This document shows, in pieces, positions 17,259-25,450 of a stretch of DNA of 64,000 bases. Numbering within the stretch: the stretch's first letter is position 1; every line of letters starts with the position of its first letter. Where the stretch lies: NCBI GenBank assembly GCA_016708785.1, contig JADJFC010000006.1:186001-250000 (forward strand), read 5' to 3'. This DNA comes from Bacteroidota bacterium (GTDB lineage: Bacteria > Bacteroidota > Bacteroidia > AKYH767-A > 2013-40CM-41-45). The position numbers and the translations under genes were made by a program. Below the pieces are notes generated by a model. The model saw only the letters and a list, made by a program, of their open reading frames with translations, was not told where the DNA came from and searched no databases.

Positions 17259-18467
17259 TCAGGCGTCTAATTCGCCTGCAATTACATTCATAGAACTCAT
17301 TGTCAAAATTGCATCACTTAAGAATGCACCTTTGATCATTTCTCGATAAGCTTGGTAATAGATATAACAAGGACGACGGAAATGTAATCTGAAAGGTTGG
17401 CGACCGCCATCACTAATCAGATAGAAACCTAATTCACCATTTCCACCTTCAACACAATGATACACTTCGCCTTTTAGAACATCTGTTTCTCCCATTACAA
17501 TTTTGAAATGGTAGATCAATGCTTCCATGTTATTATAAACATCTTCTTTCGGAGGCAAATAGAATGATGGAATATCAGCATGGAAAGAAGTTTTGTCTTG
17601 CAACTTTTCTATTTTTTCCATTGCTTGTCGTATGATTGACATGCTCTGATACATTTCTTCTTCACGAACCATGAATCGATCATATGTATCACCATTTTTT
17701 CCGATTGGAATTTCAAATTCGAAATCCTGATAAGACGAATACGGATTCATTACACGAACATCGTAATCCACTCCGGCAGCACGAAGATTCGGACCACTGA
17801 AACTATAATTCAATGCACGCTCTGCTGAAATTGGTCCGCAACCAATGGTGCGATCCATAAATATTCTGTTACGCACTAAAAGTTTTTCAAATTCTTTTAG
17901 TCCTGCAGGAAGGTCGGTAACTAGTTTTTTTATTTTACGCCATGCAGTTTCATTGAAGTCTCTTTCGAAACCACCAATGCGACCTATGTTTGTTGTTAAA
18001 CGAGCACCACAGATCTCTTCGTAAATTTCATAAATGTCTTCACGCCACTGAAAAACATAAAGAAAACCTGTCATTGCACCGGTATCAACTCCGATCACAC
18101 TATTGCAAACAAGATGATCGGCAATTCGAGCAAGTTCCATGATGATGACACGCATGTACTCTACACGTTTCGGCAATTCCGCACCGATCAGTTTTTCAAC
18201 TGTCATGTGCCAGCCCATATTATTGATCGGCGACGAACAATAGTTCAAGCGATCAGTAAGTGGTGTTACCTGATAAAACGGTTTATGCTCTGCCAATTTT
18301 TCAAAAGCACGATGGATATATCCAATCGTTGGTTCAGAATCAACAATGATCTCACCATCCATTGTCAACACGTTTTGAAAGATACCGTGTGTTGCCGGAT
18401 GTGTCGGTCCAAGATTAAGCGTTGTGTATTGCTTATTATCTTCTTGTATCGCTGGTTTTGATTCCAT
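17259..18467 (-). CDS. nuoD: NADH-quinone oxidoreductase subunit D
   Basis: 402 residues, usual length, as a separate NuoD rather than a NuoCD fusion. NLGPTHPATHGIFQNVLTMDGE at the N-terminus and the quinone-cavity motifs (HRAFEKLAEHKPFYQ; DRLNYCSSPINNMGW) are conserved. It shapes the quinone-binding site with NuoB. nuoC ends 48 bp upstream. Confidence 0.97.
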   Translation of the reverse strand: MESKPAIQEDNKQYTTLNLGPTHPATHGIFQNVLTMDGEIIVDSEPTIGYIHRAFEKLAEHKPFYQVTPLTDRLNYCSSPINNMGWHMTVEKLIGAELPKRVEYMRVIIMELARIADHLVCNSVIGVDTGAMTGFLYVFQWREDIYEIYEEICGARLTTNIGRIGGFERDFNETAWRKIKKLVTDLPAGLKEFEKLLVRNRIFMDRTIGCGPISAERALNYSFSGPNLRAAGVDYDVRVMNPYSSYQDFEFEIPIGKNGDTYDRFMVREEEMYQSMSIIRQAMEKIEKLQDKTSFHADIPSFYLPPKEDVYNNMEALIYHFKIVMGETDVLKGEVYHCVEGGNGELGFYLISDGGRQPFRLHFRRPCYIYYQAYREMIKGAFLSDAILTMSSMNVIAGELDA

Positions 18468-18515
18468 TTTATATTTTTTGATTGTGATGATCAGTGAAGA
18501 TCACACATCATTCTA

Positions 18516-19046
18516 CTAATTAAGTTTTTTGAAATTGGCTTTGTCACGACCAAACATTGTATCGTCTTTGTCGTAACGCGTCAGATCTTCGACAGGGTAT
18601 TCTTTTCTCATTGGATGATAATCCATGTCTTCAACGTTGAGTATACGAGTCATTTTCGGATGACCTTTGAAACGAATTCCATAAAAGTCAAATGCTTCGC
18701 GCTCCATCCAATTTGCTGAAGAGAATATCGGAATCAATGAATCGAATTGAAGATCGTTCAATGTTGTACTTGCTTTGAAACGAATACGAAGATTGAAGAC
18801 CAGACTATGAAGTTGATACATCATAGTAAAAGGTTTCGGTTGATCAGGAGTATGAACTCCGCAAGCTGTTGTCAGATAACGAAATTGAAACCGTTCATCA
18901 TCATACAGAAATCGAAAAAGAGAAACGAGAATACTTTTATCGATTGTAATAACTGTAAAATCGTACTGTTGCTCCTTACTTAAAATTGCATCACCGAATT
19001 TTTCATTGATGGCTTCTGCAACTTGATCTATTGTGGGCTTATCCAT
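18516..19046 (-). CDS. nuoC: NADH-quinone oxidoreductase subunit C
   Basis: 176 residues. The family signature ERE(A)FDFYGIRFKGHPKMTRIL appears as MEREAFDFYGIRFKGHP, followed by HPMRKEYPVED. Peripheral arm structural subunit that packs on NuoD. It begins 6 bp after nuoB. Confidence 0.96.
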   Translation of the reverse strand: MDKPTIDQVAEAINEKFGDAILSKEQQYDFTVITIDKSILVSLFRFLYDDERFQFRYLTTACGVHTPDQPKPFTMMYQLHSLVFNLRIRFKASTTLNDLQFDSLIPIFSSANWMEREAFDFYGIRFKGHPKMTRILNVEDMDYHPMRKEYPVEDLTRYDKDDTMFGRDKANFKKLN

Positions 19047-19052
19047 GATTAA

Positions 19053-19613
19053 CTATTCTATTCCGTAAGAAGCTAAGAGCTGTTTGTATTCAGGAGAATT
19101 TCTGCGACGTAACGATTCATTTTGAATCAATGTCTGAATGCTCATCACTCCTTCAAGAATTTGTTCAGGACGTGGAGGACAACCGGGAACATAAACATCG
19201 ACAGGAATGATATGATCGATTCCTTGAAGTACAGAATACGAATCGAAAATTCCGCCGCTCGATGCACATGCTCCAACAGACAATACCCAACGTGGTTCAG
19301 CCATTTGTTCATACACCTGACGAAGAACCGGTCCCATTTTTTTTGCAATCGTTCCCATTACCATTAACAGATCCGCTTGACGAGGAGAGAAACTTAAACG
19401 CTCTGATCCGAATCGTGCTAGATCGTATGTTGATGCCATTGTTGCCATAAATTCAATTCCGCAACAACTTGTTGCAAACGGCAATGGCCAGATTGAATTT
19501 TTTCTAGCTAATCCAACGACGTGATCAAGTTTCGTTGCAAAAAATCCCGGGCCTTCAAATCCGGCAGGAGCTTGTACGATGTTGACATTGGATGCTGATT
19601 GTATATCTTTCAT
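19053..19613 (-). CDS. nuoB: NADH-quinone oxidoreductase subunit B
   Basis: 186 residues from ATG at 19613, preceded by AGGAAGAA. Longer in-frame starts overlap nuoA and lack family similarity, so they are rejected. The N2 cluster ligands are visible: the adjacent cysteines of TSCCGIEF, C in VGACASSGGIF, and C in VPGCPPRPEQ. It passes electrons from N2 to quinone. Normal length. Confidence 0.97.
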   Translation of the reverse strand: MKDIQSASNVNIVQAPAGFEGPGFFATKLDHVVGLARKNSIWPLPFATSCCGIEFMATMASTYDLARFGSERLSFSPRQADLLMVMGTIAKKMGPVLRQVYEQMAEPRWVLSVGACASSGGIFDSYSVLQGIDHIIPVDVYVPGCPPRPEQILEGVMSIQTLIQNESLRRRNSPEYKQLLASYGIE

Positions 19614-19630
19614 TTCTTCCTTTCTAAAAA

Positions 19631-20002
19631 CTATTCCCACTTCAATGCGCCTTTTCTGATGATGTAGAAAAATCCTGTTAGTAGTAAACCCATAAATAAA
19701 AACATCTCTAACAAACCCTGAACACCAAGTGTTTTGAAATTCACAGCCCAAGGGTACATAAATATGACCTCAACGTCGAATAAAACAAAGAGAATTGCGA
19801 CAAGGAAGTATTTGATTGAGAAGGGGATACGGGCATTTCCTTGTGGTTCAATACCACATTCGAAGGTCTCCAATTTTACCTTTGATTTTCGCTTGGGTCC
19901 CAGTAAATGAGTTGCGACCATTGTAGTGACAACGAACCCTGCAGCCACTAAGAATTGAATAAATATTGGAAAGAAGTCGGAGGTTTGACTGGAAGTACCC
20001 AT
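19631..20002 (-). CDS. nuoA: NADH-quinone oxidoreductase subunit A
   Basis: 123 residues, three membrane helices. The conserved loop FECGIEPQGNARIPFSIKYF and the following VLFDVEVIFMYPWA are diagnostic of NuoA/ND3. First gene of the operon; a TAAATTTG promoter element and a leader hairpin lie directly upstream. Confidence 0.97.
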   Translation of the reverse strand: MGTSSQTSDFFPIFIQFLVAAGFVVTTMVATHLLGPKRKSKVKLETFECGIEPQGNARIPFSIKYFLVAILFVLFDVEVIFMYPWAVNFKTLGVQGLLEMFLFMGLLLTGFFYIIRKGALKWE

Positions 20003-20013
20003 TTTTGATGAAA

Positions 20014-20033
20014 TTCAGATGTTTTTATCTGAA
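20014..20033 (-). promoter_or_regulatory. Hairpin in nuoA leader
   Basis: A perfect 7-bp stem (TTCAGAT / ATCTGAA) with a 6-nt loop lies between the -7 element and the nuoA ATG, ending 12 nt before the start codon. It lacks a U-run, so it is not a terminator. It could affect translation or mRNA stability. Confidence 0.55.
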
Positions 20034-20040
20034 TAACTGG

Positions 20041-20048
20041 CAAATTTA
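20041..20048 (-). promoter_or_regulatory. -7 element of the nuo operon (TAAATTTG)
   Basis: A perfect TAnnTTTG on the coding strand, 38 bp upstream of the nuoA ATG. No good -33 TTTG is seen at the expected distance. The rest of the 303-bp gap to the next gene is AT-rich with nothing recognised. Confidence 0.65.
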
Positions 20049-20305
20049 AGGTTTTTTGGTTCTGAAATCTTTTAAATGTGGCTTTTTTTTGTCACTCATA
20101 CAGGTTAGTTTAAAAGAAAATAAGAGGAAGCTATAAACTACTACTTATTAACAACTTAACAAAAATTCTTATTCGACATTTACAGTTAACATCAATTTCT
20201 TTTCACGAAGATTTTACTAATCAGATGCAGGGAAGGCGTATATTATAGATAGTAGAAATAATATAATCCATTAGGATAAAATATCTATTGTTCAGATGTG
20301 ATTAT

Positions 20306-20908
20306 TTATTCCTTATGTTTTTCCTTTTCTGCTTTTGCAATCAAAAGGTTTTTTCGAAATGATTCTTTTTCTTCATTTCCCGGATATGAAACTTCAAAAG
20401 TTTCTAAGTCCATTTCAAATGGAAGTATTAAAGCATCTGATGTTATTTCTTCAACATAACCGAAAACTTTCTGGTCATTGCAGCTATTCATATGTACACC
20501 ATCTACGTCTGATGGATAAATAAAATGTGCGGGTTCAATTATTTTAATCAAATCACAACCCTTAAAAACGTAAATCCATTTAAAATCAGAATATAAAATG
20601 TAATTAAATTTTTCACAATAAAGTACGCTCATGATACTCTGATTATCATCAACGCACACAATTAATTCTTTCATTGTTAAATTCAGAAGATAACCATATC
20701 CGCTTGCTAAAATGAAAGCCGTTTTATTATCTCGATCTATTATAATTTGATCATCTCCTTTTTCATATCCTTTGCAAAATGATGCGATCCATTTATTTTC
20801 ATCAGTCTCTTCGAATTCAATCAAAATATTATACGATGAAAATTTTCCGAAATGAATCACATTCTTTGTTTCTGATGATGATATTTCATGTAAAATTTTT
20901 GCATTCAT
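20306..20908 (-). CDS. Hypothetical protein
   Basis: 200 residues from ATG at 20908, which has GGAG 5 nt upstream; a TTG three codons earlier is possible. No signal peptide or membrane helix. The sequence is acidic and beta-rich with WIASFCKGYEKGDDQIIIDRDNKTAFILASGYGYLLN near the start and FKWIYVFKGCDLIKI later, a pattern like a few blades of a propeller or a small immunity-type protein. I do not recognise the family. It stands alone between the nuo promoter and the efflux operon. Base composition is more AT-rich than its neighbours. Confidence 0.6.
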   Translation of the reverse strand: MNAKILHEISSSETKNVIHFGKFSSYNILIEFEETDENKWIASFCKGYEKGDDQIIIDRDNKTAFILASGYGYLLNLTMKELIVCVDDNQSIMSVLYCEKFNYILYSDFKWIYVFKGCDLIKIIEPAHFIYPSDVDGVHMNSCNDQKVFGYVEEITSDALILPFEMDLETFEVSYPGNEEKESFRKNLLIAKAEKEKHKE

Positions 20909-21096
20909 AGTCTCCAATAATAAAATCTATCCAAGGTATTTCTTTACAATATAAGTCTCCTCATCGAAGAAATAATAAATACATTTTCATTTTTTTTCGC
21001 ATTTGTAAAGGCCAAAATAGATTACTTCCCTATAGTCATTTTTTTTCTAGTTATTGATTTACAATATTATATGAATGTTAAAGCTGCATTTTTAAA

Positions 21097-21134
21097 TTAA
21101 ACACTTGTTTAACTTAAACGTTTGTTTAATTTTG
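21097..21134 (+). promoter_or_regulatory. Doubled TetR operator overlapping a promoter
   Basis: Two palindromes of the form TTAAAC-N4-GTTTAA occur back to back: 21097-21112 (TTAAACACTTGTTTAA) and 21114-21129 (TTAAACGTTTGTTTAA), centres 17 bp apart. A perfect -7 element TAATTTTG (21127-21134) overlaps the end of the second, and a TTG at 21105-21107 lies where a -33 would. The TetR gene starts at 21159. This is a typical arrangement for autorepression. Confidence 0.8.
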
Positions 21135-21158
21135 CCCCCAAAATAATGCAAAACTAGA

Positions 21159-21797
21159 ATGGCAGAATTAACAGTCAGTAAAAGAAAGAAAGAACGGATC
21201 CTAGAAGTATCGGAAGAACTGTTTGCAGAGTTTGGCTATGATCGAACTTCTGTGAGAATGATTGCACAAAAGGCAAACATCAACATTGCAATGATCTCCT
21301 ACTATTTCGGCTCGAAGGAATTACTTTTCACTGAATTGGTAGAATATCGTGCATTGAGTTTTCGTCTACGGTTACAGGATATTCAAAAGGAGATTGAAGA
21401 TCCAATGAAACAAATTGAAATGATGATCGATGGTTACGTCGATAAAGTTTTTGTCAATCACCGTTTTCACAAAATTCTGCATCGACAAATTTCATTACAG
21501 AATTCTTCTGAATTGAATGTACAGATCCAATCGATTCTAATGAAGAATATCAACGAAGTAAAAAACATCATTGAATCAGGCATAAAGAAAAAAGTGTTTC
21601 GCCAGGTTGATGTGGAATTTTTAATCATCACGTTTTTTGGAACTGTCTCGCAATTTTCTAATTCAAGTGGATTATCACTTAGCCTTCTTAATCTTGATCA
21701 GGGAATGCATTTAACGCAGATTCCGGAAATGAAAAGCAGGATGAAAAAATACCTGACTGAGCTTTTTGCAAAGTACCTACTTATAACTAATAATTAA
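21159..21797 (+). CDS. TetR/AcrR family repressor
   Basis: 212 residues. The N-terminal TetR helix-turn-helix (ILEVSEELFAEFGYDRTSVRMIAQKANINIAMISYYFGSKELLF) is complete; the C-terminal helical ligand domain resembles the CerR/YttP type. First gene of an operon with an HlyD-type adaptor and a DHA2 pump, so it most likely represses that pump and responds to a transported compound. The doubled palindrome over its promoter is the probable operator. Confidence 0.92.
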   Translation: MAELTVSKRKKERILEVSEELFAEFGYDRTSVRMIAQKANINIAMISYYFGSKELLFTELVEYRALSFRLRLQDIQKEIEDPMKQIEMMIDGYVDKVFVNHRFHKILHRQISLQNSSELNVQIQSILMKNINEVKNIIESGIKKKVFRQVDVEFLIITFFGTVSQFSNSSGLSLSLLNLDQGMHLTQIPEMKSRMKKYLTELFAKYLLITNN

Positions 21798-21837
21798 TAA
21801 CGAAAAGTGAATAATTACATCGATTAAGAAGCGGTGC

Positions 21838-21895
21838 TACTTACCACTCACCAATTACAAATTACCTTTTACCACTTTACCACTCACCAAAATAA
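21838..21895. repeat. Heptad array, CTTACCA/CTCACCA type
   Basis: CTTACCA, CTCACCA, ATTACAA, ATTACCT, TTTACCA, CTTTACCA (one 8-mer) and CTCACCA lie between the TetR and HlyD genes of one operon. They are complements of the GTGAGTG/GTAAGTG units at 3869, 4779 and 36504. Confidence 0.75.
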
Positions 21896-21898
21896 AAA

Positions 21899-22939
21899 AT
21901 GGAAACTCCAGAACCAAAAAAGAAAAAGAAAATCGTACCGATCATATTAGTATTGGTCGTCGGACTGATCTTATTTTATGTATTTAACAAGATCACTTAT
22001 GCTCGTCATCATGAGGATACGGATGATGCGCAAATTGACAATGATATCAATCCGGTGATGGCAAGAATTACCGGTTATGTTGATCAAATTCGATTTGAGG
22101 ACAATCAACTTGTACATAAAGGCGACACACTTGTTTTGCTGGATGACCGTGACCTACAGATCAGAGTTGAACAAGCAGAAGCTGCTTTGGAAAATGCAAA
22201 AGCAGGCGTAACAGTTGCTGAAGCAAATGTGAGTTCAGCCATAGCCAACTTTGAAACTGCTAAATCGACGTCGGAAGCAAGTCGTATTCGTGTTTGGAAG
22301 GCAACAACTGATTACACTCGTTATGAAAATCTGTTAAAGGATAAAGCCATTGCACAACAAAAGTTTGATGTAGCAAAAGCAGAAAAGGAATCAGCAGAAG
22401 CAGGGCAAGTAATTGCACAACATCAACAAGCGGCAGCAAGCGCTATGGTCGAGGCAGCGAAAAAACAAATTTCTGTGGCAAATGCAAATGTGACACTGAA
22501 GCACGCAGATCTTGATTATGCAAAACTCCAATTGTCGTACGCTACTATTATTGCGCCGGCATCAGGACTTGCTTCTAAAAAAAGCATTCAACCCGGACAA
22601 CTTGTGAATGCAGGTGCAAATCTTTTTGCCATTGTGTCTAACAACAGCGTTTATGTTGTTGCCAATTTCAAAGAAACACAACTTGAACAAATGCAAAAAG
22701 GAAATTCCGTCGAAGTTATTGTGGATGCCTATCCAAACACCAAATTGGAAGGCACTATTGATAATTTCTCTGCGGCAACAGGAGCAAAATTTTCTCTTCT
22801 CCCACCCGACAATGCAACAGGAAACTTTGTGAAAGTAATCCAAAGGGTACCGGTTAAAATTATTTTGAAAAATTCAGAAGCGCTGAAGGATAAGTTGAGG
22901 CCGGGGATGTCGGTGAAGGTGTCTGTGAAGGTAAGCTGA
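21899..22939 (+). CDS. HlyD/EmrA family membrane fusion protein
   Basis: 346 residues. A positively charged N-terminus (PKKKKKIVP) precedes one membrane helix (IILVLVVGLILFYVF, about 13-30). A biotinyl-lipoyl-like half motif (HHEDTDDAQIDNDINPVMARITGYVDQIRFEDNQLVHKGDTL) is followed by an Ala-rich coiled coil (about 85-210) and a beta-barrel region with SYATIIAPASGLASKKSIQPGQLV. It is the periplasmic adaptor linking the DHA2 pump to an outer-membrane channel. No TolC-like gene is nearby. Confidence 0.93.
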   Translation: METPEPKKKKKIVPIILVLVVGLILFYVFNKITYARHHEDTDDAQIDNDINPVMARITGYVDQIRFEDNQLVHKGDTLVLLDDRDLQIRVEQAEAALENAKAGVTVAEANVSSAIANFETAKSTSEASRIRVWKATTDYTRYENLLKDKAIAQQKFDVAKAEKESAEAGQVIAQHQQAAASAMVEAAKKQISVANANVTLKHADLDYAKLQLSYATIIAPASGLASKKSIQPGQLVNAGANLFAIVSNNSVYVVANFKETQLEQMQKGNSVEVIVDAYPNTKLEGTIDNFSAATGAKFSLLPPDNATGNFVKVIQRVPVKIILKNSEALKDKLRPGMSVKVSVKVS

Positions 22940-23031
22940 TTCAAAGTTAAAAGTATTTTAGAAAAATAAATCGCTGCCCAAAGTAAAAAATAAATTACCA
23001 ATAAATTATCAAAAGCTCTAGGTTCAAGGCC

Positions 23032-23066
23032 AACTTTGAACTTTGAACTCAGAACTTTGAACTCAA
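23032..23066. repeat. Heptad array, AACTTTG type
   Basis: Exactly five 7-bp units: AACTTTG, AACTTTG, AACTCAG, AACTTTG, AACTCAA. It lies just before the DHA2 pump ATG (23071). A short inverted match TCAAAGTT occurs near 22942. Confidence 0.85.
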
Positions 23067-23070
23067 AAAA

Positions 23071-24621
23071 ATGCCCGAACAAGGTTTCAATAAATGGATC
23101 ATCACGTTCACCGTGATCATGGCGTCGTTGCTGGAGTTGATCGATACAACTGTGGTCAACGTTTCTATGCCGCAGATCATGGGGAATTTGGGGGCGACGT
23201 TAGAGGATGTCGGTTGGCTTGTTACTGCATATGCTGTTGCCAACGTAATTATTCTTCCAATGTCAGGATGGCTTTCTGCGAAATTCGGAAGGAAAAATTA
23301 CTTCATTTTTTCAATTGTACTCTTTACTGTCGCTTCATTCTTTTGTGGTAATGCAGATAATATCTGGGAACTTGTCATCTTCCGTTTCATTCAGGGAATT
23401 GGTGGTGGTGCTTTGCTTGGAACATCACAATCAATTTTAGTAGAGACATGGCCGAAAGAACAATTAGGAATGGCTACTGCAATGTTTGGACTCGGAGTAG
23501 TTGTCGGTCCGACTTTAGGCCCAACTCTTGGCGGGTACATCACAGATCATTTTTCTTGGCCGTGGATCTTTTACGTGAACATTCCACTAGGGGTAATTGC
23601 TGTTCTATTAAGTATGGCTTACATCAAAGATTCAAAAGTCGTTCAGAAGATAGGAGCCGTCGATTGGGCCGGAATATTTTTTCTAATCCTTGGAGTTGGT
23701 TCACTTCAGGTTGTATTGGAAAAAGGTGAAGGCGAAGATTGGTTTCAAACGCCATACATTTCTGTATTGACTGCATTATCCGTTATTGGAATTGCATTAT
23801 TTATCTGGCGAGAATTAACTGCTGAACATCCGATTGTTAATCTCCGCATTCTGAAAAATCGTGAATTGTCCATCGGAATGTTCACGACATTCATTCTTGG
23901 CTTCGGATTATTCGGATCGGTATTCGTGTTTCCAATCTTCTGCCAAAATTTACTTGGCTTTACGGCTCAACAAACAGGAGAACTTTTAATCCCAGGCGGT
24001 CTGGCAACTATATTCATGATGCCAATGGTAGGTAAATTGTTGCAGAGAAAAGTTCCACCCCAGATCATGGCAACCGGAGGATTCATTCTCTTCTTTATTT
24101 TTACGTATCTAATGTCAAACTCAAGTTTGTCGTCAGGAGAAAGCGATTTTTATCTGCCCTTGATCATTCGCGGAATGGGCTTAAGTTTATTGTTTGTCCC
24201 TTTGACAACACTTGCACTTGGCTCATTAAAACCTGAAAACATTGCGCAAGGAACAGGACTGAATAATATGATGCGACAACTGGGTGGTTCATTCGGTGTT
24301 GCTCTTGTAACAACATTTATCCATTTACGTCACGCGCATCATCGCAGCGATCTTATCGAACATATCAATCCATTCAATACTGCATTCAATGAACGTTTTC
24401 AGGCATATTACCACAACTTTCTTTCCAGAGGATTTGATCCTGCGAAAGCGGAACAACTAACTTACAAAGCAATTGACCTAACAGTTGTAAAGCAAACGTA
24501 TTTGATGACGTATATGGATGCTTTTTGGTTCATTGGGGTGTTTTTCATTACTTGTATTCCGCTGCTATATCTTCAAAGATTTAACAGGAGTGCGAAGATT
24601 TCTGCTGCGGATGTGCATTAA
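23071..24621 (+). CDS. DHA2 family MFS efflux pump (EmrB/QacA type)
   Basis: 516 residues with fourteen predicted helices. ELIDTTVVNVSMPQIMGNLG is the DHA2 motif D1-like start; SGWLSAKFGRKNYF is motif A; GLGVVVGPTLGPTLGGYI is motif C. Together with the upstream HlyD adaptor it forms an EmrAB-type drug exporter that uses the proton gradient. Last gene of the operon, ended by a strong terminator at 24627-24655. Confidence 0.94.
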   Translation: MPEQGFNKWIITFTVIMASLLELIDTTVVNVSMPQIMGNLGATLEDVGWLVTAYAVANVIILPMSGWLSAKFGRKNYFIFSIVLFTVASFFCGNADNIWELVIFRFIQGIGGGALLGTSQSILVETWPKEQLGMATAMFGLGVVVGPTLGPTLGGYITDHFSWPWIFYVNIPLGVIAVLLSMAYIKDSKVVQKIGAVDWAGIFFLILGVGSLQVVLEKGEGEDWFQTPYISVLTALSVIGIALFIWRELTAEHPIVNLRILKNRELSIGMFTTFILGFGLFGSVFVFPIFCQNLLGFTAQQTGELLIPGGLATIFMMPMVGKLLQRKVPPQIMATGGFILFFIFTYLMSNSSLSSGESDFYLPLIIRGMGLSLLFVPLTTLALGSLKPENIAQGTGLNNMMRQLGGSFGVALVTTFIHLRHAHHRSDLIEHINPFNTAFNERFQAYYHNFLSRGFDPAKAEQLTYKAIDLTVVKQTYLMTYMDAFWFIGVFFITCIPLLYLQRFNRSAKISAADVH

Positions 24622-24626
24622 AAAGG

Positions 24627-24655
24627 AAAGCCGGTCAATTCAGACCGGCTTTTTT
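24627..24655 (+). terminator. Intrinsic terminator of the efflux operon
   Basis: Stem AAAGCCGGTC / GACCGGCTTT with loop AATTCA and a run of T after it. Confidence 0.92.
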
Positions 24656-24692
24656 GAACCTACTAACTTTATTCACAAAAAAATATTCACTC

Positions 24693-25397
24693 TTATAATT
24701 TCGAAATCTCCCCACTCCCAATGATCTTCGAAGAAATTTTTCCCGGCTCCTGTACGTAATGCACATTCCCGCTTCCCGTGATGGTTACATTCAGATCATT
24801 TTTTACATCAACTGTACTTGTTCCACTTCCACTGATCGCAACTGCACTTGAAAAACAATTCAGTTCATGTGCATTGATGTTTCCGCTTCCGCTAATACGA
24901 TAATCTGTTTCTGCTGAACCGCCATTGAGAACCAAATTTCCTGAACCTGACAGATTTGCTTTCAGTGATTTACTGTTCACCATCACTCTGATATCGCCTG
25001 AACCTGATAATTTGATATTCATGAAATCACATAGAAACTGACTGCGTGTTACTATATTTCCTGAACCCGTAAGCTCGAGAAGACAAAGATCTTTTACGGT
25101 AATATAAATTGTAACCGGCTTTGTGTATTTGATATTGTCTTCGTCATCGATTACCAGCGAATTGTTTTTTACTGTCGTGTTAATTTTTCCGAGGAGATTA
25201 TCTTCTGCCTCAACACGAACTTCCTGAACATCGCCTTGTGTTACATATACATTTGCTGCACTTTTCAATTCGATACCGCTGAATGATTCTAATTGGCGGA
25301 CTTCTGATGTTATTTTTCCTGAACCTTCTGTACGACAACCGTATGAAGTTGTAGTTAGGAGAAGGATTGATGCTAGGATTAAAAGATTTGTTTTCAT
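24693..25397 (-). CDS. GIN domain (DUF2807) lipoprotein
   Basis: 234 residues. A signal sequence with lipobox-like TTSYGC suggests a lipoprotein. The body (VRQLESFSGIELKSAANVYVTQGDVQEVRVEAEDNLL ... LTGSGNIV ... LSGSGDI) is the head-GIN beta-solenoid of DUF2807, with repeated GSGN/GSGD turns. The function of the family is unproven. It lies downstream of the GIN-barrel fusion gene and the ECF sigma/anti-sigma genes and may be in the same regulon. Confidence 0.88.
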   Translation of the reverse strand: MKTNLLILASILLLTTTSYGCRTEGSGKITSEVRQLESFSGIELKSAANVYVTQGDVQEVRVEAEDNLLGKINTTVKNNSLVIDDEDNIKYTKPVTIYITVKDLCLLELTGSGNIVTRSQFLCDFMNIKLSGSGDIRVMVNSKSLKANLSGSGNLVLNGGSAETDYRISGSGNINAHELNCFSSAVAISGSGTSTVDVKNDLNVTITGSGNVHYVQEPGKISSKIIGSGEISKL

Positions 25398-25450
25398 TTT
25401 GATTTAATTGTGTGATTTAACTATTTAGTAAATTTATACTTTATGAGAGA

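Noticed and set aside
19614..19751. Longer NuoB overlapping nuoA
   Set aside because: No family similarity; ATG at 19613 has an upstream AGGAAGAA and normal length.
21899..24621. Tripartite pump with its own TolC
   Set aside because: No outer-membrane channel gene is next to the operon.
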